Position numbers and translations under genes: made by a program
The notes under the pieces: model-generated
What the model was told of the DNA's origin: nothing
Databases searched by the model: none
Seen by the model: only the letters and a program-made list of their open reading frames with translations
NCBI RefSeq assembly: GCF_910589235.1
Contig: NC_060966.1
Coordinates: 5,665,820 to 5,729,819 of the forward strand
Reading direction: 5' to 3'
DNA length: 64,000 bases
Source: Vespa crabro
Lineage: Eukaryota; Arthropoda; Insecta; Hymenoptera; Vespidae
Part shown: one piece after another, positions 1-13,352 of the stretch
Position numbering within the stretch: the first letter of the stretch is position 1
How the letters are laid out: each line of letters starts with the position of its first letter

Positions 1-477
1 ATTACTTTTGACAATGGACAATCAATATTTAATTATGTCGCACGTCATACGAAAAGACGACGGAAAAAAAGAAAACAAAAAGAAAACAAAAAGAGAGAAG
101 GAAAGTTTTCTACGTTTCTTGATTTTTTCTTCGTCTTCTTCTTCTTCTTCTTCTTTTTATTATTATTTTTTTTTCTTTTTCTTTTTTTCCTTCCGTTTAA
201 TCTCAACAAAAGAAAAATCGAATAGCATGGAAATACTTTGGTATACGTTAAATATAGTCGAGGTCGTAAGTTCGCGCCATGTTTTCATGCGGTGCGCAAT
301 TTGGGCGGTCTCTTATCGATTTACGCGTGGGAAACTTACATAAAGTGTCAATGGTAATCGTATCTGCAATAAGAATATATTAGACTGAATAGAAACATCG
401 ATAATGTTATTCCATTTGATGTCATGAGTTTAGAATTAAGGAAGTTCATTTTCGCGAGGATTGCAATAGAATAATTC

Positions 478-510
<33 letters not shown>

Positions 511-920
511 TGAAGCAACAGAACAATGGTACAATCGAAATCCTTATTAAAAAAGAAAAAAAAAGAAAGAAAAGAAAAAAAGAGAGAGAAAAAGAAAAAA
601 TACATCATACAATTATTATAATTATGTCGGTTGTTGTGTCGAAAGTATAGAAAATATCCGTGAACCGATGAACTGAGAAAACTATAGTTTCGATCGATCG
701 ATAAGAAATTATAACGACGTAGATACTTATATACATATCTTTATACTTGATTATTATTGACTCATTACAATGTGTTAGCGATCATCTATCCATAAAGTTT
801 TATAATACTAACTCACAAATGATTAGGCTTATTAGAGATCTAATTTTATCCAATGAACGTATTTAATTTCGAATAAAATTATTATCTCCCTGCATAAACA
901 CGAAATTTCTATGATGACAG
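1..920. other. 5' flank or intron of the SLC6 gene
   Basis: Read as intron because the first visible exon begins with a consensus acceptor (gatgacag) in the middle of a Gly codon. It holds a TTC/TTA-rich block near 128-190, a poly-T run at about 482-511 and A-rich purine runs at 549-600. No TM1-coding exon (expected NVWRFPYL-type signature) was found, so that exon is outside the window. Confidence 0.7.
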
Positions 921-3900
921 GTGCCTTTCTTATACCATTTTTCGTGATGCTCATCCTCGAAGGCGTGCCCCTATTTCTGATCGAGTTGGGTCTTGGACAA
1001 CGAATGCGACAAGGTGCCCTTGGAGTTTGGAACACGATACATCCCTGGTTAGGCGGTATAGGAATAGCCTCCTGCATCGTCACATTCTTCGTTGCACTTT
1101 ATTACAACGTCATTATCACCTGGTGCTTCTTTTATCTCTTCAACTCTCTCGAGGTGAGCGATCGATCTTAAAAAAAAAAAAAAAAAAAAAAAAAGAAAAA
1201 AGAAAAAAAAGGAGAAGAAAAAGAAAAAGTAGAAAAAAAGAAATGTACCGATTACGTCGGTAATTATAAATATTTTCTAAATGTTCGGTGATTATAAGTT
1301 CATTTGGTTATTATATCGGAGATCTCAAAAATTGAATTTTATTATTAACTATATTAATTGTATAATAATTATATAAAAACGATCGTACGATGTGAATTCA
1401 CTCAAATGTTCTTATTTTTCGCCGAGCTAAGGACTGAAAAAAAAAAAAAATAAATAAATAAATGATAATGGAAAAGGAGAAAAATAAAAAAAAAGAAAAA
1501 GTAAAAAAAGAAAAGAAAACAAACGAACAAACAAACAAACAAACAAAGAAAAAGAGAGAAAGGGAAAAAAGAAAAACTCGTCCGTATTCTCTCTTAAAAC
1601 GTATATCAAAACTAATCGAAAAATTTTTCTGTTTCTTTCCAACTCGTTCGCGCGCACCCATAGGCAGTCACAATTAAATTTGGCGTAAGTACCCCAAAAC
1701 AGTGTCTGCTTGTAAAAGAAGTTAAGCATAGAAAAGCAAGAGAATCTCTGTCATCGGTTCACAAATCTCGCCGATATCATTTAGTTCTTCTCGCCTAATC
1801 GTCGTCTTGCGGCTCGCTGCAATCGTCCATCGTCTTCCAGGATGCGACCTGGAAGAGAGACGATTTTGGGGGCAATTTAAATGAGAGACAGATGACGATG
1901 GTCATCTCCATATCGTCGTTTCCTATTTTAGGTGAGACGACGAGTCAATTCTCGTTCGTTCCTAAAATGATTTAAAACATATTTTTCGGACGTTAAGTCA
2001 CCATCTCGCTTGAAATCTCGTAATCGTTTGGAATATCAATTTTGATAATCCCAAACGATGCTTGTGTGCTGATGTGAGCTCATTAGAACAAAAAAAAAAA
2101 AAAGGAAAAAAGAGAAAATAGAATCACATTAATCACATACTTTTTTAATCACGCATTATTTAATCGTAAGAAGAGGAAGAGGAAGAAGAGGAAGAAGAAT
2201 AAAAAAAAAAGAAATAAAAAAAATAAAAAAAAAGAAAAAGAAACATTCACCTACACATATACATACCATATCGTTAGATCCATTCGTTAAATAGTTAATC
2301 ATTATTAATATTTATCGATAAGTACGCACCATTTGTGTTCTCTGGTGTAACCCCCTAATTCTCGTCATCGCAATCGCACACATCCGATGAGCTTTGCCTG
2401 CGATCGGATTTTCGAGTAATCCTTTAATTGAACTTATCCGTTTGGTGACCGTTTCGAAATTCTGACGCAATCCAGGCGCCACTGCCATGGGCGAAGTGCC
2501 CGGAGGTCGACGAGATACCGGTAGAAGAATGTGTCAAGAGCTCTGAGACCGCTTACTTTTGGTACAGAACCACTCTGGATGCGGCACCGTCGATCGAGGA
2601 TGGCCAATCTCTCAAGTGGTGGATCGTTCTGTGCCTTCTACTCAGTTGGATCGTTGTCTTCTTTATCGTCATGAAGGGGATACAATCATCGGGCAAGGTA
2701 ATTTCCTTTTAATTACTTTTAACTTCTCGAAACTAAATCCAAATTAATATTAATCTTAATTGTTTCTTTTCTTCTTCTCCTTTTTTTCTTTTTTTTTTTT
2801 CCTTCTTCTTCTTCGTTTTGTTTCTTTTTTTCCTTTTTTTTTCTTCCAATTACAGGTAGTCTATTTTACCTCGATGTTCCCTTACCTCGTACTCACGATC
2901 TTCTTCATTCGTGGAATAACTTTGAAAGGTGCTAGTGCTGGATTGGCACACATGTATACGCCAAAGGTATATCGAATTGTTCTCGAGTTTGGGGATAGGG
3001 GGTAATGGAATAGAAAAAGATAAATGAAATTTCCATTCGATCTTATTTCAATTAATTAATTTCTATCTGATGTAAAGGTCGAGAAATTATTGGAGCCTAC
3101 CGTCTGGCTTGACGCAGCTACTCAAGTCTTCTATAGCTTTGGATTAGCTTTTGGTTCCTTGATTGCATTTGGAAGCTACAATACGCCCGACAACAATTGC
3201 GTCAGGGACGTGATTCTGGTGAGCGTGTGCAACGCGTTTACCGCCATTTACGCGAGCGTTGTCATTTTCGCCATTTTGGGGTTCAAGGCGATGTCGAATG
3301 TGGACAAGTGCCTGGAAAGGTAATCGCAAGATATCAGGTTTCGGCCGAAATAAAAAAGAAAGACGAAAATAGATAAAAGGGAAGAAACATTCCTATGTCA
3401 GAAAGTAAAATTGCTTTTTAACTATCGGTAGTACGATATGACGTTTACAATAACACGACAAACATTACTTCTTTTTTTTTCCACGAAAGAGAAAGAAATA
3501 AAAAAAGAAAAAAAAAAAAAACAAAGATGCGTAGTAGGAATATAGTTTCGAAACAACAACGATCGAAATGGATCATCTCGATATAGACATTACGGGGATT
3601 ATTATAATTACTTGAAAAAAAAAAAAAGAAAAAAAGAAAGTAAAAAAAAAAAACACAAAAAAGAAATTCTAAATTAAGAAACAAAAAAGAATAATCAAAG
3701 AAAAAGAGCAAAAAAGCATGTGCATGAATTATCATCAACCGAGAACGACACAATTGTCCGTCCATTGTCTCTGTTTCAATGATAGGAAATACTTATAATA
3801 AATTGAAGAAAAAAAAAAGAAAAAAAAAAAGAAAAGAAAAATATGAGAAATATTCGCATCACATCTTTTTGTTTTCTTTAGAGAAATTCTCTTCTTTAGA

Positions 3901-4798
3901 GAAAAGAAAAAATAAAAAAAAAGAAAAAGAAAAAAGGATTTTATTAACTATACAGTTATCATTAAGATCAAATTGTTCGTTCATTACGCGTGTTCTTAAA
4001 GTCGGTTCAAGATTGTAAGATATCGAAAAGAAAAAAAAAAAAAAAAAAAAAAAAGAAAAAAGATTTTCATAACGATTTAACAAGATGCACTCATCGCGAG
4101 CTCTTATCTATCCTTAACAGCCAAGTACGGGTGCTCCTTGCCTACGTTGTCGCTTACGCTCGAAAAGAAATTCGTCGTGTTTATTACTACATATGTATAT
4201 CGTATCTCTCTCTCTCTCTATCTCTCATCATCTCGACATTCGCGGGAACCTTGCCAAATGGAAGACACATCGACGTTGTAATTAAAACGTTGCAACGACG
4301 AAGAGGTAAGAGGAGAGGGAAAAGGAGAGATGATAAAGGGATGCACCCACTTTTATTTTTATTTTTTTTATTTTTCTTGTTTTTTTTTCTTTCCTTCTTT
4401 TTATTTTCTCTTTTCTTTTTTTCTGCACGATCTTACGACTATCTTATCTTACGAAGGCAAACGATTCTTTTCTTCTTCTTTTTTTTTTTTTTTTTTTTTT
4501 TCACCATCGTTAAACAATCCGATAGAGAAAAAAATATTTTCAATCAAATTTATGTTACGATATAGAAAAGAAAAAACGAAATCAACAAAAAAAAAAAAAC
4601 AAAAAAGAGAAAGATAACAATAACGGTCTACAAAGAGCCCTTTTCCCTCTTCATTTTAATTCATAACACACTCGTGGAATACGCACAATAATGCTTTTAA
4701 ACTAAAATACTAATGTCTAATGAAGTTCTTTTATCTTTAATACGTTCGGAAAAATAAAAAAAAGAAAAAGAAAAAGGAAAAAGAAAACTAGCAATTAA

Positions 4799-4844
<46 letters not shown>

Positions 4845-5791
4845 CGCGATAAATGAAATTATCTATAGTATATCGAAAGTAATGTGAATTTTCGAGATAA
4901 GAACATTTGCACTTGTGTGAAAAAATTCTCTCTCTTTAAGAAAAAAAAAAAACAAAAGAAAAAAAACTATCTCTTTTAAAATAAAATAAAAAAAAAAAGA
5001 AAGAAAATAAAGATGAAAAGAATAAAATAAAAGGAAAAAAGAGGGAAAAATAAGAGATAAAAAAAAAAAGAACAACTGAACTAGAGGTACTGCCGGTTCG
5101 GTTTTTCGTTTTGTGTTATATTCAAAGACGACGTGCGACAGATTGAACAGGCAAAGAGATACTCGAAGTTCTAGGGAAAAAATATAACTTTTCGTTGTTT
5201 TCAGCAATAAGGCCTCGCTGATCAAGCATGGTCTTCTATTTGCAAATTCAACGACTGACGATTACGAAAACGTTCTAAATACGTTCAATATTTCGACTGC
5301 GAATTTAACCTTGGATAGATGTAGTATGAGCGAACAACTGAATAACGTGAGTACCAAGAATGTTCAAGAATCGATTTATTCTAAATTTATATCGTGTACC
5401 GATCGATTTCATTTCTATATGATACGAAACCTTCGACCATTGATTTTCAGGCTGCCGAAGGTACTGGATTGGCCTTTATAATCTTCACTCAAGCGATCGT
5501 CGAGCTTCCAGGTGCACCATTTTGGTCCTGTATATTCTTCCTAATGCTTTTGGCCCTTGGACTTGGCTCACAAATTGGTATTATGGAAGGAATGTTGTGC
5601 GTAATCTTTGACATTGATCTATTCAAGAGAATAAAGAAACAGTATATAACAGGTAAGTTATTTCTTCTTTTTTTCTTTTCTTTTTTTGTTCTCTTCTTTC
5701 TTTTTTTTCTTCTTTTTTTTTTCCTATTTTCATACACATTTTTTTCCCGTCAATCAATCGACCTAAATGACGATACCCTTCGTATTTCTTT

Positions 5792-5825
<34 letters not shown>

Positions 5826-6122
5826 ATTTTAGGCGTAGTATGTATCGTTTGTTTCTTCGTCGGCCTCATCTTCTGTACCGGCGCAGGAGAATACTGGTTG
5901 AAAATGTTCGACAGTTTTGCTGGTACCATTGGCCTCGTTATGGTCGCACTTATGGAAATGATATCGGTCATCTTTGTCTACGGCCACGAAAAGTAAGTTT
6001 ATATTCATTTTTATCTCTATATCACATATCACTATAACCACGTATTTTTATCCGTGAGAAATGTTTAGAGGGCATCGATCCTTATTCGATCGATATAAAA
6101 CATATCTGTTATTATCTTTTAT

Positions 6123-6160
<38 letters not shown>

Positions 6161-7046
6161 ATATCTTTGACGAATATTTCATTAGATTCACGAAAGACAT
6201 CGAAGAAATGACAGGTTATAGGCCAGGTATTTATTGGCAAGTTACATGGAGATTTCTCGCGCCTATAATCATGGTTGGCATATTGATCTCCAGTATTGCT
6301 TCTATGTTTATCAAGAAACCAGAATATTCAGCATGGAATGCAACGTTGGTAAGCATATAATCAATTAAATTTAATTATTTTATATATTACTTCGATTTAT
6401 TCGATCGTAACTTATTGACAAATACGATCATTAATTCATTTTAGACGAATCAATTTTCATTTAAGACCATTACTATTTTTAGTCATGAGCGAAACAAATT
6501 TATAGATCAGCCATTTATCTATGCCGTTTACAGTGAACTTTAAAATCGATATTGTAAATATACCTGATAATGGCCATCTGTTTGAATATATCCAAGAAAA
6601 TGTAGATAATATTTTTATATCGTTTTCTTTTATAAACAAACACATGGAATTTTTTTAATCTTTCTTTTTTTCCTGTTACTCTAGTAACAATTAATATATA
6701 TATATATATATTTTTTTTTCTTTTTCTAGGGTATAGCAGTATCTACAGCTTATCCAGGCTGGGTCTTAGCTATCGCAGCATGTATAATTGTTGCCGGTAT
6801 TGCACCGATACCAATAGTTTTTCTACTTAGAGTATTCCAATGTGTAAAACTCGACGTGGACATTCATCAGGGTAGCATTCGTCGGATCGACACGACCGTA
6901 TCGACTAAGGAAATGATGGGTGACGTTGATGTAAGTTGATTGTATCTATTATTTATATATTTCATTCAACTGCGAAGAGAGAACAAAAATGTAGCTTTTT
7001 CTGTCTTCCCTTACACCACAATCTCGTCTCATTGACAAAATAATTT

Positions 7047-7090
<44 letters not shown>

Positions 7091-7901
7091 CCTTTTCTTC
7101 TTCTTCTTTTTTTTTTTTGCTTTTAACTCGACTATTTTCTCTGGTGTTTTCGAGCTGCAAAAGAAAAACACAAAAAAAAAAGAAAAAAGGAAAGAAAAGA
7201 AAAGTAATATTAGAATTTTCTCGAGGTAAACAATCGATAAAATTTATCAAATTTTTATTTCGACTATACAAATATACTTGAGAAAAGTATGAGAAAAGGA
7301 AAGGTCAAATGGTACGGATAAGAAATATATTTCATACTGTGTGTTTAATCGATAATGCGATTCGGAGCAGTCGAATTTCTTACGTCATTCACGCTAACAT
7401 TCTCTCTTTCTCTATCACTCTGTCGCTCTCTCTCTCTCTCTCTTTCTCTCTCTCACTTTCATACTTAAAAATATCCGTTTCTAGAAATAGAAAGTTAGAA
7501 AGAAAGATTTATGATTCGTATAAACTTCGTGACTGTAAACGATCCAAATGAAATAATAATTATTATCAAATTTAATAAATAATTTTCATCTTCTCTGTTA
7601 ACCATAATCATAAATGACGTTGGTTACTATGATACGAATTCAAACAAGACGATTAGAAATACGCTTCCAAGTTTATAGTTAAAGCAATGAACTATTATTG
7701 AATTGATTTAAGTCGAAAAGTTATAAACCGATTTAAGCGTCAACCAATAACGATCGTCAAACTCTTCATAAACTATTTACTATTTGAACACGTCAAACAA
7801 CAAGTAATGACGATGTCCAATGTCATAAAGTTCAATAACACGAACACGTTCAACCTATATCGACCTTCACTTTGAACTTTTATCCATCAATTCCTTTCAT
7901 A

Positions 7902-7943
<42 letters not shown>

Positions 7944-9358
7944 TAGAGAGATCATTAATCGCTTAGAAATTATATAACTATTAGAAAACCCGATGTAAAT
8001 TAATTTCTAATATAATCAAATTTATTTTCTTAAAGTATACTCGCCGATCAATTTAAAAGATTATTAATTGCACAGAAATCTTATTAGATCATGATAATTG
8101 TCTAATATAAATTAATTTTTCAATATTTAATCGTATACATTTTTTTTTTTTTTTTAATTAATAAAACTCGTACCTGTGAAAATGTCGAAAGAGATAAGAC
8201 GAGAAAATAATTGACGTTTATGATAAAAGATAGAAAGGAGAAAAAAGAAAAACAAAAAACAAAAAAAGAAAAATTGCATTAGAAAGATTGAAGAGGATCA
8301 GTTTAGATGTTTCTCACGGAATAGTTTACAAGCGTGGCATTCGCGTGTTAACACTTAACTCACTAACCGAGCAGAAGAGAATAGGGGACGGACCCCTTCT
8401 ATCAGAGAAACGTTTATATCGCACACTGGATGCAATCCGTGACAATTGAAACAATGGCGCTTGATATTTCGTGTCCGAGGTTTGTGCCAACGAATAAACA
8501 AAACGAAACGCGAAACGAATGAATATAATATTATATATTAATATTTTCAATCGTTTCAAAAAATAATTTGCGACGGGATGATATAGCTTGAATCGTTAAT
8601 AAAAAAAAAATCGATCGTATCAAGCTCGAAACCATTCGTCTTTCTTTTTCTTCTTCTGTATTTTCTTTTCTTTTTTCTTCTTTTTTTTTTTCTTTTTTCA
8701 ACAGTTTCTGTAAACTCTAATCATCCGTTTCCCATGCGATCACATTCCATAAATTTTCTTTTCGTTCATTTTCAAAAATAATGATGTCTACACGAATAAC
8801 TCGTTTTGTACATCACGAGGGAGGATTCTTTTCTTTTTTTCTTATAAATACAATTTCTCTTCTTTCCTGTTGCTGTCTTTGTTTATTTTTTCTTTTTGTT
8901 TTTCCCCCTTATATCCGATGTTAAAAAGTAATAAATTACGGTAAATTAGGATTCCGTAAGAAAAAAAAAATCATATCGGATTGGATTGAAAATTCAGATC
9001 ATATATTTACCATTTACCTAGTTATATAAAATTTTTTAAAGCCTTACCAACCGTGACACACATTCGAATCGTCCCAATTTCATCTCTCTTTCTCTCTTTC
9101 TCTCTCTCTTTTATTTGGATCACCTCATTTCGGTCGATTTTAAATCAACTGCGGAACAAAAATTGGGATGACGACGATTTCAATGCTTGGAAAGTAATAA
9201 TAATATTGAGAAAGCATTCAAAAAAAAATGATCTATGATATTTTCGATAATGTATCATTCATCTAATCGTTATACTTTTTTTTTTTTTTAAATCTCTTTT
9301 AAATCTTACATTAAATCGATGAAATCTTTTTCGGATTTTGTGAGGCGAACATTTTTTG

Positions 9359-9389
<31 letters not shown>

Positions 9390-10745
9390 GTTTTTCTTCC
9401 TTTAATGTCGAACATTTTTATAATGGAAGATAAATTTATCGAGAACTTTTGAAATTCTTTTGCCTTTTTCGTTTTTGTTTTTTTTTTTTTTTTGTTTTTT
9501 TTTATCCTTTTTCTTTTTCAATTCTCTCGTGGTGAACAATTCGAGATAGTGTCCAATGTGTTCAAGCTGAACAGTATGATCTGCAGTTATAGGTAAGCTT
9601 CCTCTATGTCTCTGTCTGTGGTCGGCTAAGGTCGATATCTCCCGTAGCTGCATCACATGTGAGTCCGTCGTAGATGAATAATTGAGAATGCATTTGATTT
9701 GATTTTTTTTTCTTCTTCTTCTTCTTTCATTATTAATCTGATTAAATGATTTTATAGTTTCGTTTGTTATATCCCGTTTATTAGGATTAGTGATGTGGAA
9801 TATCTATGATGTAAAAGCAAATTTTGCACGGATTTATTTAGTATATTAGGTACACATGTGCCAACATATGATATTGTTCTTTTTATACGCGAAAATTTAT
9901 ATTTTATCAAGATAAGAAAAAAATCTCTTAGTTGTTTTTTATCGACGCGTAAACAAAAGCACACGCACACATACAAACACACGCACATACATACACACGT
10001 ACGCAGGCAGAAATATACAGACGTACGAAATTGTTTTTAGAAAGAACAATATCATTCTATAAAAAGCTTTTACAATATATAGAAAGATTTCCCCGCCTAC
10101 CCCCACCACCACCACCACACGATAATCTAACAATATCTAAAAAATAAAAAAAATAAAAAAAATAAAAAAACAACAGAAAAACAAGAATATTATAAAGTGA
10201 ATAATGAAATAAAAAATAAAAAGAAATAGAAAAAAATAAAATGTTAATAAAATAATACTTGTACAAGTACAATGAGAACGGAATGAACTCAATCGCGAAT
10301 AGTTGAGAGATAATGTTCAATTTGTAAAGTGATCTTGCGAGTTAATATAGACGTACCACATATACGCCAACACACAGACGACATAGACACAGACACAAAC
10401 GTATCCAATACACTCGTTCAATCAATTCGAGCTTTGGCTTGTAGCCAGAGTTGTTCTTGCTTTAGTTGCGAGAGAAAAAAAATAAAAAAAAAAAACAAAA
10501 AAAAGAAAAAGAAAGAAAAGAAAAATAAAAAAGAAGAAAATAATTAAGACGAGCAAAAAGGAACCGATCGATAAATATTATTTTTCTTTCAGTTGGACGA
10601 GTATCACGATCGTTTAGAAGATTTTCCCGAGGAGGACGAGGATGTTAATAGCGACGACGACAACAATAGTGCACCGCCCATAACAAAGATCGTTCCAAAT
10701 AAGCTTCAGGGTAGAGCTTTCAAAATGGAAGCAATGGAATTTTGA
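921..10745 (+). CDS. SLC6-family Na+-coupled neutral amino acid transporter (B0AT/SIT1-like), 5'-partial
   Basis: Plasma-membrane symporter expected to import neutral amino or imino acids with Na+ (and Cl-). Ten phase-consistent exons: 921-1153, 2476-2697, 2856-2966, 3078-3319, 5205-5346, 5451-5652, 5833-5992, 6186-6348, 6730-6930, 10593-10745 (TGA), giving about 608 residues. Seen: GAFLIPFFVMLILEGVPLF (end of TM2), GLGQRMRQGALGVWNTI, APLPWAKCP, the TM7 signature ending FGSLIAFGSYN (Na1-site Asn), a glycosylatable loop (NST, NIS, NLT), EGTGLAFIIFTQAI and LGLGSQIGIMEG (TM8), and FTKDIEEMTG before TM10-12. From memory these blocks match SLC6A18/19/20 much better than monoamine or GABA carriers. 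TM1 with the unwound Na+ site must lie upstream: the first exon starts inside a split Gly codon (phase 1). The C-terminus is acidic (FPEEDEDVNSDDD) and encoded by an exon 3.7 kb downstream. Substrate is not decidable; orphan NTT4-type members are the alternative. Confidence 0.92.
1154..2475 (+). other. SLC6 intron after the TM3 exon
   Basis: Starts GTGAGC and ends CCAG. The first 500 bases are poly-A/purine-rich (1171-1245, 1438-1575). From about 1740 to 2060 it is unique, more GC-balanced sequence with several short inverted repeats (see findings). 2090-2245 returns to A-rich purine runs. No coding potential was seen. Confidence 0.7.
3320..5204 (+). other. SLC6 intron between the TM7 exon and the glycosylated-loop exon
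   Basis: Begins GTAATC and ends TTTCAG. It is mostly poly-A/poly-T and AAAG-type purine tracts, with a perfect (AT)n block of about 42 bases at 4801-4842 and a poly-T run at 4481-4501. Open frames here are translations of these tracts. The phase (AG|C) is consistent across the junction. Confidence 0.7.
6931..10592 (+). other. Large last intron of the SLC6 gene
   Basis: Begins GTAAGT and ends TTTCAG, phase 0. It contains (TC)n at 7053-7087 and 9362-9389, (GA)n at 7906-7939, a diverged direct repeat around 7950-8130, several poly-T stretches, and islands of unique sequence at 8290-8560 and 9530-9690. A CAC/CAT-rich tract lies at 9959-10015. No exon joins in phase between 6930 and 10593. Confidence 0.65.
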
Positions 10746-10904
10746 ACGCGTCGCATTTAGGATGTGTTCCTTACGTTTTATTACAAACAAATGAAATAGA
10801 AGAAGAAAAAAAAAACAAAAACAAAACAGAGAAAGGAAGGGGAAGGAAGGAAGAAAGAAAGAAAAAAAGAAAGAAAACAAGAAGACAGGAAGAAAGGAAA
10901 GAGT

Positions 10905-10966
<62 letters not shown>

Positions 10967-11210
10967 GAGTGAAGGAAAGAAAGAAAGGAAAGAAAGGTAG
11001 AAAGAAAAAAGGAAGCAAGTGAGAAAGAAAGAAAGAAAAAAGGAAGCAAGCAAGAAAGAAAGAAAGAAAGAAAGAAAAGAAGCAAGGAAGTAAGAAAGCA
11101 CGAAAGAAAGAAGGAACGAAGGAAAGAGGGAAAGTAGGAAACGTGAAAGCACGTTTAATTAAATATGTACATAATAAATAATAAATAATGCGATATGAAT
11201 AAAATAAAAA
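10746..11210 (+). other. SLC6 3' UTR with candidate polyadenylation signals
   Basis: Directly follows the TGA. About 400 bases of almost pure purine (GAAA, GGAA and a (GA)n block at 10914-10960) precede AATAAA hexamers at about 11173 and 11198, which are good candidates for the transcript end. The purine strand is the sense strand, so the mRNA tail would be GA-repeat rich. UTR status is inference. Confidence 0.45.
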
Positions 11211-11583
11211 AAAAAAAAAATAAAAAAAAAGAGAGAAAAGAAAAGAAAAGGAAAAGAATAAAAACGGATCTCTTGCTTCCTCAGAGAATGAAAGAACGAG
11301 ATTTAGATCTTCGATCTTCGTGGACGAAGATTTAAGAAGAGACCGTTTGAATATCGCTCGCTCGCTCGCTCGCTCGTATCGATCGAGAGACCGCATGATA
11401 TCGAGAGATCGTATGATATCGAATATGCTCTTATAGGAACGAGCAACAAGTTTCTTCTATTAGAAAATAGATGAAACAGTAATTTCATATTCGAAAATGT
11501 GTTTTCTCACTCTCGCTCACGAGGAAAATAATTACGCGAGTTGTTCCGTCAAGTTTATTTTTCTTTTATCTTTTCTTTTTTTT

Positions 11584-11646
11584 CGCGTGTGTTTGTGTGT
11601 GTGTGTGCGCGCGCGCGCGCGCGTATATGCGTGCATGTGCGTGTAT
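11584..11646. repeat. Alternating GT/GC purine-pyrimidine tract
   Basis: (GT)n passes into (GC)n and then into a mixed GTGCAT tail. Strict alternation of purine and pyrimidine runs over roughly 30 bases, the composition that favours Z-DNA in supercoiled DNA. Structure formation is inference. Confidence 0.75.
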
Positions 11647-11751
11647 TTTTCTTTTTTTGTTTTATTTATTCCTATTTTTATTTTTTTTTTATTTTTGAGA
11701 GAGAACACTATGCAAATAAATAATATTATAGGAATTCGAAGAGCAATAGTT

Positions 11752-11803
<52 letters not shown>

Positions 11804-12858
11804 AGAAAATAAAATTTAAATAAGAGCGAAATATGTTATCTATGTAATGGAGCACTTGTCTTAATTTCTCTGATGATTTATTTCCAATTAATCATATAAT
11901 TGAAAACCTCAAATTACTGTTTCTAATTTATTTGAAATATTTAAATTATTTTTCGATCGACGTGAGAAAGAATAAACCTACAAAAAAAAAAAAAAGAAAA
12001 TAAGAAAGAAAAAAGGAAAAAGGGAAAGATCGATAGCCACGTGTGGCATCGATCAATCGACAATATCGTATATATTTTGATCTCTCAAGTGGATCACGTA
12101 GAATGAAATTTATAAACAGGGCAGAGTAGATGCTGTTGAAAAAAAAAGAAAAAAAAGAAAAAAAAAAGAAAAGAAATTTATAGAAATTACAAAAGATACA
12201 ACAACAACAACAAAAGAATAAATAGCGTGCAAATTAATAATTGTCCGACTAATAATTAATAACAAAAGTAATCAATTCAGTGAATTAGAATAACGAAAAC
12301 GGGAGATTTGTTTCGATCGAAAATTGTAAAAAAAAAAAAAAGAAAAGAATAAAAAAAGAAGGAAAAATAAAGGCAAGAAAAATATGTCCCTGAATTTTCG
12401 AAGATAGAACTAGCCAGCGAAAAGGAAACAGAGGTAGAAATCGAAGGCAAAAAAAGAGAGAAAAAAAGAAGATAAACAAGAAAAAGAAAGTTTTTAGATC
12501 AGCGGCCGGCCTTTTTTAATCTTAAACTTAAAATCCTCGCTCTCCGATTATTATTATAATTATTTTCATGGCGTTTTAAGAAAGAGACGATTACGACGGA
12601 ACGAAACTGCCATTTAACGAAAGTGGCACGAAACGTATTTTAAGTATATTTGGCAATAGATATTAGATACAAAAATCTAAGTAAATATATATATATATAT
12701 TAATGTATGTATAAAGTATACTTTTTAATATTAGACAATGCAAGCAAAAAGCCGACGTATGTATTATTTGGATTATCAATTTTTGTTTTTTAAAAGACGT
12801 ATATAAGTACGTATTTTTAATAATAAAAAAGAAAAGAAGGGACAAAAAAAGAATAAAA

Positions 12859-12893
<35 letters not shown>

Positions 12894-13042
12894 AACGAAT
12901 GATTAAGCGAGAGTATACTTCGTTTGTTTTTTATCTATATTTCTTAAGCGAAAGCTAATTAAATAAATAATTCTTATGAATACGCTTTGATAGGCTTCGA
13001 AACGTTTGTCAGAAGTATATTTTATTGTCTGATATTTGTTTG

Positions 13043-13078
<36 letters not shown>

Positions 13079-13217
13079 AGAAACAAGAAAATGGAGAAAA
13101 AGAAAAAAAAAAACAAGAAATAAAAAGAAGTAAAAAGGAAGGAGAAAAAAAAATCACAAATATGATGTTATTTGGCTGGTCCAGCTGTTTGAAATCATGA
13201 TAATTTGTATAATCCGT

Positions 13218-13352
13218 ATTAGGATGATCAAGATCATTTTGTCATATTGTTAAGTAAAAATTTTCGAATGATATGGATTGTATGAAAATTAATGAAATGA
13301 ATCGATTCGAATTATCTCAAATAATAAATCATCGTCGTTTGGTCATCCTAAT
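13218..13352. repeat. Short inverted-repeat element, MITE-like (candidate)
   Basis: A 14-base left arm (ATTAGGATGATCAA, 13218-13231) is matched by its reverse complement with one mismatch at 13339-13352. The enclosed DNA is about 107 bases and non-repetitive. The TTAGG-type terminus recalls mariner-like ends, but no clear TA duplication flanks it, so assignment to a transposon family is only a guess. Confidence 0.35.

Noticed and set aside
10614..11396. 260-codon - strand frame
   Set aside because: It is the antisense of the SLC6 last exon and its purine-rich 3' UTR; the peptide is poly-S/F/L.
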